A program made the position numbers and the translations under genes. From NCBI GenBank assembly GCA_029934215.1, contig JAOZMR010000021.1, positions 1 through 18,107 on the forward strand: DNA of 18,107 bases, read 5' to 3'. This DNA comes from Pontiellaceae bacterium (GTDB taxonomy: Bacteria > Verrucomicrobiota > Kiritimatiellia > Kiritimatiellales > Tichowtungiaceae). Positions 7,161 to 13,313 of this stretch are shown here, one piece after another. Numbering within the stretch: position 1 is the stretch's first letter; the number at the start of each line of letters is the position of its first letter. The notes under the pieces are model-generated. The model was not told the origin of the DNA. It ran no database searches and saw only the letters and a list, made by a program, of their open reading frames with translations.

Positions 7161-8155
7161 GCACGAAAAAAGAAATCTGGATATACGCAGAACAAGAAAA
7201 CGGAAAACTAGCAGGTGTTTCGCTTGAGCTTCTATCGGAAGGTCAAAAGCTCGCCGAGAAATCGGGCTACACGCTCTGCGCACTACTTCCGTCCGCTGAC
7301 GGCAAACCGATGCACCAAGAGCTGTTCAACTACGGCGCAAAAAAGATCTACAACATCGAAGATCCAAAACTGAACACCTACCAGAACGACTACTTTGCGA
7401 AAGTGGTCGACACCCTCCTGAAAAGCGAAGAGCCCGAAATCGTACTCTATGGGGCCAGCACAATCGGCCGCAGCATTGCGCCGACCGTTGCCGTAATGGG
7501 CTGGGCAGGTCTCACCGCAGACTGCACCGAGCTCGACTACGACACCGAACGCAACATCTTGCTGCAAACACGTCCCGCCTTCGGCGGAAACATCATGGCA
7601 ACAATCATCTGCCCAGACCATCGTCCGCAGATGGCAACCGTTCGCTCTAACGTCTTCAAAAAAGAGAAGCTCGGCGAGAACGAAACCGGAGAAATCATCA
7701 ACGTCACGGTCGACCTATCCGGGGTAAAAGAACGCATGAAACGCGTTGAAACCGTAGAAGAAGAAGCCAACATGGTCGACCTAAAAGGGGCAGACTTCAT
7801 CGTATCCGGCGGACGCGGCATCGGCGGACCCGAAAACTTCGACAAAATCGAAGCCCTCGCAGGCGTCCTTGGCGGCGCAGTCGGCGCATCACGCGCCACC
7901 GTAGACGCCGAATGGATCTCCCATCATCACCAAGTTGGACAAACCGGAAAAACCGTTTGCCCGCTCATCTATGTGGCGTGCGGGATCTCCGGAGCCATTC
8001 AGCATCTGGCAGGAATGCAAAGCTCAGAAATGATCATTGCAATCAACAAAGACGCAGATGCACCGATCTTTGATGTAGCCGATTTTGGCCTCGTCGGCGA
8101 CCTCCACGCCATCGTCCCAGAACTCACCAAACAGATCGCAGCTCTGAAAGCATAG
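7157..8155 (+). CDS. etfA: Electron transfer flavoprotein alpha subunit
   Basis: This is a 332-residue protein. The N-terminal half has the EtfA nucleotide-binding-like fold. The C-terminal FAD domain is clear: SGGRGIG (217-223), GASRATVDAEWI (243-254), QVGQTGKTV (259-267), GISGAIQH (276-283) and NKDADAPIFDVADFGLVGDL (297-316). It holds the FAD that exchanges electrons in the EtfAB dimer. The ATG overlaps the etfB stop by four bases (ATGA), giving coupled, equal synthesis. Confidence 0.95.
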   Translation: MSTKKEIWIYAEQENGKLAGVSLELLSEGQKLAEKSGYTLCALLPSADGKPMHQELFNYGAKKIYNIEDPKLNTYQNDYFAKVVDTLLKSEEPEIVLYGASTIGRSIAPTVAVMGWAGLTADCTELDYDTERNILLQTRPAFGGNIMATIICPDHRPQMATVRSNVFKKEKLGENETGEIINVTVDLSGVKERMKRVETVEEEANMVDLKGADFIVSGGRGIGGPENFDKIEALAGVLGGAVGASRATVDAEWISHHHQVGQTGKTVCPLIYVACGISGAIQHLAGMQSSEMIIAINKDADAPIFDVADFGLVGDLHAIVPELTKQIAALKA

Positions 8156-8160
8156 TTCAT

Positions 8161-8200
8161 TTGGAATGCGGTGGCCCCGACGGTGTCACCGCATTTCCAA
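8161..8200 (+). promoter_or_regulatory. Hairpin between etfA and pheS
   Basis: TTGGAATGCGGTG (8161-8173) pairs with CACCGCATTTCCAA (8187-8200), 13 base pairs with a single bulged T, and the stem can extend inward by a G-T and a C-G pair. It starts 5 bases after the etfA stop. There is no T-tract, so a simple intrinsic terminator is unlikely. The 3' arm contains the left half of the short palindrome at 8195-8209, so the two structures compete. Confidence 0.6.
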
Positions 8201-8209
8201 TGGTTGGAA
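8195..8209. repeat. Short palindrome, exact copy in pheS leader
   Basis: TTCCAATGGTTGGAA, intergenic; its right half (GGAAAAG) lies 9-15 bases before the pheS ATG and may serve as the ribosome site. Confidence 0.85.
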
Positions 8210-8220
8210 AAGTGAAAACA

Positions 8221-9210
8221 ATGAATGTAGAACAACTCAATCAGATTAAAGAAACAGCACTAGCAGAAGCGAACGAAGCGGCAGATGCCGCAGCAATCGA
8301 AGACGTGCGCATTAAATACCTCAGTCGCAAGGGACTGCTCACCGAAGTCATGGCGCAACTCAAAGACGTGCCAAACGATGAAAAACCGCTTTTTGGGAAA
8401 AGCGCAAATCAGCTCAAACAAGAACTAACCGCGCTCATTAAAGAAAAACAGGCCACGCTTTCCGCAGGACCGAAAAAGAGCGGAGCGTTCGATCCAACCC
8501 TCCCAGGACAATGGCACGCTCTCGGGTCCGAACATCCGATCAGCAAAGTCACCGCACGCATCACCGAAATTTTTCAAACCCTCGGCTTCACCGTCGCCGA
8601 CGGCCCAGACATAGAAACCGTTTGGAACAACTTCGATGCGCTCAATACACCAGCCGACCATCCTTCGCGCGACGAACAGGATACATTTTACCTAAACAGC
8701 GGCGACCTGCTTCGCTGTCACACATCACCCGTACAGGTGCGCTACATGGAAAACAACCAGCCGCCGATACGCATCATCGCGCCCGGGCGCTGCTATCGGC
8801 GCGACACGCCGGACGCAACACACAGCGCCAACTTCCATCAAGTCGAAGGGCTCTTCGTCGGAGAAAACGTTTCGATGGCAGACCTAAAAGGCACGCTCTC
8901 CTACTTCGCAAAACAGTTCCTCGGTGAAGATGTGAAAATCCGCTTCCGCCCTCACTTCTTCCCCTTCACCGAACCAAGCTTCGAAGTCGACTTCTTCTTT
9001 GAAGTTGGCGGCAAAGCCCGCTGGATCGAAATCCTCGGCGCGGGAATGGTCGACCCCGAAGTCTTCAAAAAGGTCGGATACGATCCCGAAAAAGTCACCG
9101 GCTTCGCCTTTGGAATGGGGATTGAACGGCTCGCCATGATCATGTACGGCATCAAAGACATTCGCAACCTCTACGAAAACGACGTCCGGTTTCTTTCGCA
9201 ATTCCAATGA
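8221..9210 (+). CDS. pheS: Phenylalanyl-tRNA synthetase alpha subunit
   Basis: This 329-residue protein is full length for bacterial PheS. Charging tRNA(Phe) requires the alpha2beta2 enzyme with PheT. Residues 1-85 form the N-terminal coiled-coil. The class II catalytic core follows: HPIS (105-108), DTFYL and HTSPVQ (154-172), motif 2 APGRCYRRDTPDATHSANFHQVEG (187-210), EILGAGMVDPEV and motif 3 GFAFGMGIERLAMIMYGIKD (294-313). The ATG at 8221 is chosen because MNVEQL matches the usual PheS beginning; a TTG extension to 8161 would be read through the hairpin. No pheT follows; hisC does. The stop codon TGA sits at the centre of a short palindrome (9202-9216). Confidence 0.95.
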   Translation: MNVEQLNQIKETALAEANEAADAAAIEDVRIKYLSRKGLLTEVMAQLKDVPNDEKPLFGKSANQLKQELTALIKEKQATLSAGPKKSGAFDPTLPGQWHALGSEHPISKVTARITEIFQTLGFTVADGPDIETVWNNFDALNTPADHPSRDEQDTFYLNSGDLLRCHTSPVQVRYMENNQPPIRIIAPGRCYRRDTPDATHSANFHQVEGLFVGENVSMADLKGTLSYFAKQFLGEDVKIRFRPHFFPFTEPSFEVDFFFEVGGKARWIEILGAGMVDPEVFKKVGYDPEKVTGFAFGMGIERLAMIMYGIKDIRNLYENDVRFLSQFQ

Positions 9211-9216
9211 TTGGAA
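9202..9216. repeat. Short palindrome, exact copy across pheS stop codon
   Basis: TTCCAATGATTGGAA; the pheS stop TGA (9208-9210) lies in its centre and its left arm encodes the last two PheS residues (F-Q). Confidence 0.85.
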
Positions 9217-9258
9217 AAGAAAACGAGATATCCCGCTCTACGGAAGGGTACAGCAGCA

Positions 9259-10347
9259 ATGAAAACAAACGAATGGATTCCTAACGTACCAGTCTACGAG
9301 CCAGGTAAACCCATCGAAGAAGTCGCACGCGAACTCGGGTTCGACGACGCCACAGAAATTCTAAAAGTCGCCTCCAACGAAAACGAGCTAGGCCCATCAC
9401 CTAAAGCGCTCGAAGCAATGAAAGTCGCTGCGGGAGAGATGCATCGCTATCCCGATGGCGGCGGCTTCTATCTGAAACAAAAGCTCGCAGACAAGCTCGA
9501 AATACGGTCCGAAAACATCCTCCTCGGCAACGGCAGCAACGAACTCATCGAATTCCTAGGTCACGTATACCTTCAGCCAGGCGCGAACCTCGTCATGAGC
9601 GAATACGCATTCGTGGTCTACCGCCTCATCGCCGCACTCTTCAACGCAGAAACCATCGCAACGCCGATGAAAAAATTCACGCACGATCTCGACGCGATGC
9701 TCGCGGCAATCACGCCCCAAACCCGCATGCTCATCGTATGCAACCCAAACAACCCGACCGGAACCATCAACACACCCGAAGAGATTGAAACCTTCCTAGA
9801 AAACCTGCCCCCCCACGTTCTAGCCGTCTTCGACGAAGCCTACTTCGAACTCGTCCCCGACACAGCAAAAACCAACCTCATAAAACACATCCAAAAAGGG
9901 CGCAAAAACCTCATCATCCTACGCACCTTCTCCAAAGCCTACGGACTCGCCGGGCTTCGCATCGGATACGCCATCGGGAACGAAAAACTGATCGCCACAC
10001 TCAACCACGCCCGTCAGCCATTCAACGCGAATGCCATGGCACAAGCCGCAGCACTCGCCGCGCTCGACGACAACCACCACATCGCCAAAACCCGCGAAAT
10101 GTGTTTCCAAGGGTTGGAACTTTTCGCCAAAAAACTTCCGACCCTTGGAATCGAATTCATACCATCCCACGCCAACTTCATACTCATCAAAACCGGGAAC
10201 GGACGCGAAATATTCGCAGAACTGCAAAAACGCAAAATCATTGTTCGCCCCATGACCGGATACGGCTTACCCAGCTGGATACGCATCACCATCGGCACGC
10301 CCGAACAAAACGAATCCGTACTCGCCGCCCTCCAAGAGATTCTCTAA
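9259..10347 (+). CDS. hisC: Histidinol-phosphate aminotransferase
   Basis: This is a 362-residue class I/II PLP aminotransferase that converts imidazole-acetol phosphate to L-histidinol phosphate in histidine synthesis. Family marks are VASNENELGPSPKALEAM (37-54), HRYPDGGGFYLKQKLA (62-77), NPNNPTG (162-168), FDEAYFE (191-197) and the PLP lysine K226 in TFSKAYGLAGLRIGY. The C-terminal arginine for substrate carboxylate or phosphate is in SWIRITIG (339-346). The ATG at 9259 has GGAAGGG about 10 bases upstream, better than a TTG start at 9211. HisC-like enzymes can also transaminate aromatic amino acids, so aromatic aminotransferase is an alternative; no other his genes are in the window. Confidence 0.85.
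   Translation: MKTNEWIPNVPVYEPGKPIEEVARELGFDDATEILKVASNENELGPSPKALEAMKVAAGEMHRYPDGGGFYLKQKLADKLEIRSENILLGNGSNELIEFLGHVYLQPGANLVMSEYAFVVYRLIAALFNAETIATPMKKFTHDLDAMLAAITPQTRMLIVCNPNNPTGTINTPEEIETFLENLPPHVLAVFDEAYFELVPDTAKTNLIKHIQKGRKNLIILRTFSKAYGLAGLRIGYAIGNEKLIATLNHARQPFNANAMAQAAALAALDDNHHIAKTREMCFQGLELFAKKLPTLGIEFIPSHANFILIKTGNGREIFAELQKRKIIVRPMTGYGLPSWIRITIGTPEQNESVLAALQEIL
10105..10119. repeat. Short palindrome, exact copy inside hisC
   Basis: TTCCAAGGGTTGGAA, read in frame as F-Q-G-L-E. Confidence 0.85.
10136..10150. repeat. Short palindrome, one-mismatch copy inside hisC
   Basis: TTCCGACCCTTGGAA, only 16 bases after the exact copy but in a different reading frame (L-P-T-L-G). Confidence 0.6.
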
Positions 10348-10377
10348 AAACAGGAAATTCAACCGCGAAAACAGGAA
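10347..10377 (+). repeat. Direct repeat AAAACAGGAA in the AIM24 leader
   Basis: AAAACAGGAA occurs at 10347-10356 and 10368-10377. The second copy supplies AGGA 7 bases before the ATG of the next gene; the first is a duplicate 21 bases upstream. Confidence 0.5.
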
Positions 10378-10383
10378 CTAAAA

Positions 10384-11172
10384 ATGCAAAGTCATGAAGT
10401 AGATTACGAAATCTTAGGGGACGATCTTCAGGTCGTGGAAATTGAACTAGACCCATCAGAAACAGTGATCGCCGAAGCAGGGGCGATGAATTACATGGAA
10501 GAAAACATCACCTTCGAGGCAAAAATGGGTGACGGATCGAATCCAAACGAAGGGCTCATGGGAAAACTCCTCAGCGTAGGCAAACGCGCCTTAACAGGAG
10601 AATCCATATTCATGACACACTTCACCAACAGCGGAACCGGCAAAAAACGAGTCTCCTTTTCAGCACCATACCCAGGGCAAATTGTTCCGATCGATCTATC
10701 GAAAAGTCGCGGCAGATTTCTCTGCCAGAAAGACGCCTTCTTATGTGCCGCAAAAGGGACCAAAGTCAGCATCGCGTTCACCCGAAAACTAGGCGCCGGA
10801 TTTTTTGGAGGCGAAGGATTCATCCTTCAAAAACTCGAAGGCGACGGGATGGCATTCATACACGCAGGCGGAACGATCATCAAAAAAGAATTGAACGGAG
10901 AAACGCTTCGCGTAGACACAGGATGTATCGTTGGATTTTCTGATGACGTTGACTACTCGATAGAACGCGCAGGCAATTTGAAATCGATGTTTTTTGGTGG
11001 TGAAGGACTATTCCTCGCAACATTAAGAGGAACCGGAACCGTATACCTACAAAGCCTACCCTTTTCACGCTTATGCGATCGGATTCTTGCACATGCTCCA
11101 TCCGCTGGCGGGGAGCGAAAAGGCGAAGGCTCGGTCCTAGGCATGGTCGGGAGCTTGATCGGCGGCAATTAA
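10384..11172 (+). CDS. AIM24 / TIGR00266 family protein
   Basis: This is a 262-residue protein of the AIM24 (DUF124) family, a beta-helix-like fold related to the mitochondrial protein AIM24. Marks are the start VDYEILGDDLQVVEIELDPS, AEAGAMNYME (35-44), the GGEGFILQKLEG and GGEGLFLATLRG repeats, and VDTGCIVGF. The fold is internally repetitive and Gly-rich. The biochemical role of the bacterial family is not established. The C-terminal tail (GSVLGMVGSLIGGN) is typical of these proteins. It follows hisC by 36 bases in the same direction and may share its transcript; nothing links it functionally to either neighbour. Confidence 0.85.
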   Translation: MQSHEVDYEILGDDLQVVEIELDPSETVIAEAGAMNYMEENITFEAKMGDGSNPNEGLMGKLLSVGKRALTGESIFMTHFTNSGTGKKRVSFSAPYPGQIVPIDLSKSRGRFLCQKDAFLCAAKGTKVSIAFTRKLGAGFFGGEGFILQKLEGDGMAFIHAGGTIIKKELNGETLRVDTGCIVGFSDDVDYSIERAGNLKSMFFGGEGLFLATLRGTGTVYLQSLPFSRLCDRILAHAPSAGGERKGEGSVLGMVGSLIGGN

Positions 11173-11186
11173 CGAGTGAGCATTGA

Positions 11187-11216
11187 CGATTGAAGATTTC
11201 CGATTGCCGATTGAAA
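11187..11216 (+). repeat. CGATTG short repeats before the Cmr operon
   Basis: CGATTG occurs at 11187, 11201 and 11208, with a GATTTC variant between, in the 83-base gap between the AIM24 gene and the Cmr operon. It resembles the degenerate GATTG-rich spacers common in environmental genomes. No clear promoter with both boxes is seen in this gap, although TTGACG (11183-11188) could be a -35. Confidence 0.4.
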
Positions 11217-11255
11217 GAAAAGTTTCAACCAAAGAAGAGAACATCATTAATCCCC

Positions 11256-11639
11256 ATGAAAAACAACACATCCATTTTGATAGGCAACTCCTTTCCGTTT
11301 TCCCTGATCCGTCGAGACGTCACGATTGAGCCGCAGCCCCATTCCGCACTGAAAGCGGCGCTGGCCGGGAAACGCATCGTCTCCTATTGGGGGCACACCA
11401 ACACGCTTGCCCGAGCGGAAGAATTTGCAGGATGCGGACTGGCTCCGAAGAGTGAGCGTCCCGTCCTAAAACTGAACGACGACCATTTTCCAACCCTTGG
11501 AAACCAAACCTTTTCCGAGGTTTGGATACTATCGCCCGACTACATCGGACACTTCCGCCCCGCCGTCGGCGAAGAAGTCCCGCCCGAGAAAATCTCGGGC
11601 TGGCAGATATTAAAACTAACCTGGGAGACGCATGAATGA
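11256..11639 (+). CDS. STIV B116/DUF1874-like protein, candidate ring nuclease (AcrIII-1/Crn2-like)
   Basis: This 127-residue protein opens the Cmr operon. The start is the ATG at 11256 (MKNNTSILIGNSF); an in-frame ATG at 11190 would add 22 residues from the spacer. By eye it follows the AcrIII-1/Crn2 (DUF1874) pattern: a first strand ending in NSF (N11-F13, family NAF), IVSYWGHTNTL (41-51) matching the family SIGHxST with His47, a helix, then SERPVLKL (R68; family NRxxIKL), and FRPAVGEEV (R101, E106/E107; family R then EEG). AcrIII-1/Crn2 enzymes open cyclic tetra-adenylate using that histidine. If this holds, it switches off the Cas10 signal. The similarity is remote and unaided; a cOA-binding regulator or unrelated small protein remains possible. 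Its stop overlaps the cas10 start (ATGA). Confidence 0.6.
   Translation: MKNNTSILIGNSFPFSLIRRDVTIEPQPHSALKAALAGKRIVSYWGHTNTLARAEEFAGCGLAPKSERPVLKLNDDHFPTLGNQTFSEVWILSPDYIGHFRPAVGEEVPPEKISGWQILKLTWETHE
11488..11502. repeat. Short palindrome, exact copy inside the ring-nuclease candidate
   Basis: TTCCAACCCTTGGAA, read as F-P-T-L-G, in the loop after the KLNDD strand. Confidence 0.85.
11582..11600 (+). promoter_or_regulatory. Perfect 8-bp hairpin before the cas10 start
   Basis: GCCCGAGA (11582-11589) and TCTCGGGC (11593-11600) pair perfectly around AAA. It lies in the coding end of the small gene, 35 bases before the cas10 ATG. No T-tract follows, so it is not a terminator. It could modulate coupled translation of cas10. 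Confidence 0.5.
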
Positions 11640-13312
11640 GTGAAATGTTAATGAAAGTACAAATTGGGCCCGTGCAAGAATTCATTGCCCAAGCCCGCTC
11701 CACCCGCGACATGTGGGCCGGGAGCTACCTACTGTCGCGTATTACAGCGCGAGCGATGGAGGTTTTTAAGGATAATGGAGATGTTGATTTTGTCTTTCCA
11801 GATTTAAAAAATCAATCTCTCTACGAAATGGTGACAGGCAAATCAGTTGAGTGTGATAAGGGGCTAATTCCCACCCTTCCAAACGTATTCATGATGATTG
11901 TTCCAAAGAAGGACGTTTCTTGTTTGGCTGAAAAAGCAAAAGAAGCTGTTTCTATAGAATTGGGCTGGATTTCAAATGCTTGCTGGGAATGGATGAAAAG
12001 CAAAGGTGCTCACTCGGACGAGATGGAAAAACGTTGGAATGATCATGTTGCGCGTTTCCCAATCATTAACTGGCATGCAGTGGAATACGACGGGATAAAA
12101 GAACATTGGAGTGAGACTGTTGATCTTCTCGGAAAAGAAATGGCGGCGCGGCGAAACACCCGCGAGTTCGACCAATGGGGCTGGGAATTGCGGGAAGATC
12201 CAAAAGATAAAAAAGAAAAATGGATGTTCGATGACTCTCATATTTCTGCAACGAAAGATGTCCTCTCCGGAAAGGAGGAATCCATTGGTTCTGAAGAGTT
12301 GTGGGATGTCCTGAAGCTGACAGAAGAGTTTAAAAAATCAGGACCATATGGGGCTATTAATTGCATCAAGCGGTTGTTTCCCTACTGTTGTTTCCCAAAC
12401 AGAAAAGAGTACTGGAATAATTTGAGTATGTTTAGTACGCGAGATATTGCAGGGCGAAATAAAGAGGGATGGTCTTCGGTAAAGGACGAAAATGAAGAGC
12501 GGAAGCCAAAGAATCCTTATATGGCGGTGATTGCGATGGACGGGGATCGGATGGGCGCGGCTTTGAAAAAAATCGATGATCGGACTCATCACGAAAAGTT
12601 TAGTCGCGAGTTGGCGAGATTTTCAGAACAAGAGGTGAAGGGGATCGTTAATAAAGCGGAAGGGCAACTAGTATACGCTGGTGGAGATGATGTATTGGTT
12701 CTGTGCCCAGCAGATGGGGCATTGACACTGGCTCAAGCTCTCCATGATAAATTTTTAGATGTGATGAAAGATTTTAAGAATCTGGACCCTGAAAACCCGA
12801 TTGATGCCAGCTGCGGAATTGCCGTTGGGCATTATCAATTCCCGTTGCAACGCATTGTTGACGAAGCACGCAAAGCGGAGAGTCGCGCCAAAAACAAACG
12901 CGGACGTGCCGCGTTTGCTCTGACGCTCCTCAAACGCTCCGGCGAGATTATCCACTGGGGCGCGAAATGGGAGTCTCCTGCGCTGGAGGTTTATAATCTC
13001 TACACGAAGATGGCGTCTTCGGATGAAGCCTCGTCTCGTTTCCCTTACGCCTTCGCGGCATTGCTGGCTCCTTATCGACTGAACGAGGATGTTTCCCCCG
13101 ATTTTAAAGAGGTTATTTGGAAAGAGTACCTGCATGTCCGGCAACACCAGAAACTGGTCGGGGATTCAGAAAAACAAAAAGAGATGGATGATCTGTCAAA
13201 AGAGTATTTAGACGATCTATTCAATAAAGAGAAACCGGGCGGTATCCCGACCGATTTCTCAGCCCTCTTCCTTGCCTCCGCCTTCATGAACCGTCAACGA
13301 GGAGAAAGCTAA
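11636..13312 (+). CDS. cmr2: Type III-B CRISPR Cas10 (Cmr2), HD-less
   Basis: This 558-residue protein is the large subunit of the Cmr complex; it makes cyclic oligoadenylate when the complex binds target RNA. It opens at once with the GPVQEFIAQARSTRDMWAGS motif (11-30), so no N-terminal HD nuclease domain exists. A cysteine cluster (C243, C251, C252) may bind zinc. The active palm has IAMDGDRMG (D302, D304) and YAGGDDVLVL with GGDD at 349-352, the cyclase metal site, both intact. The C-terminal helical domain covers about 430-558. Predicted activity is signalling without single-strand DNA cutting. The ATG overlaps the upstream small gene by four bases; cmr3 follows after one base. The 5' half uses more AT-rich codons than its neighbours. 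Confidence 0.95.
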   Translation: MSEMLMKVQIGPVQEFIAQARSTRDMWAGSYLLSRITARAMEVFKDNGDVDFVFPDLKNQSLYEMVTGKSVECDKGLIPTLPNVFMMIVPKKDVSCLAEKAKEAVSIELGWISNACWEWMKSKGAHSDEMEKRWNDHVARFPIINWHAVEYDGIKEHWSETVDLLGKEMAARRNTREFDQWGWELREDPKDKKEKWMFDDSHISATKDVLSGKEESIGSEELWDVLKLTEEFKKSGPYGAINCIKRLFPYCCFPNRKEYWNNLSMFSTRDIAGRNKEGWSSVKDENEERKPKNPYMAVIAMDGDRMGAALKKIDDRTHHEKFSRELARFSEQEVKGIVNKAEGQLVYAGGDDVLVLCPADGALTLAQALHDKFLDVMKDFKNLDPENPIDASCGIAVGHYQFPLQRIVDEARKAESRAKNKRGRAAFALTLLKRSGEIIHWGAKWESPALEVYNLYTKMASSDEASSRFPYAFAALLAPYRLNEDVSPDFKEVIWKEYLHVRQHQKLVGDSEKQKEMDDLSKEYLDDLFNKEKPGGIPTDFSALFLASAFMNRQRGES

Positions 13313-13313
13313 T

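Noticed and set aside
8161..8220. N-terminal extension of PheS from TTG at 8161
   Set aside because: It is translated from the hairpin and palindrome, has no upstream ribosome site, and precedes a normal PheS start.
9211..9258. N-terminal extension of HisC from TTG at 9211
   Set aside because: The GGAAGGG site before ATG 9259 fits a normal start; the extension encodes half of the palindrome.
11187..11216. CGATTG repeats as a degenerate CRISPR array or Cmr promoter operator
   Set aside because: Units are only six bases with irregular gaps and no spacer structure; no matched -35/-10 pair could be assigned.
11256..11639. Csx16 or Csx20 ring nuclease identity for the small protein
   Set aside because: The remembered starts and motifs of those families do not match this sequence, whereas the N-S-F, GHxxT and R/E pattern fits the B116/DUF1874 type better.
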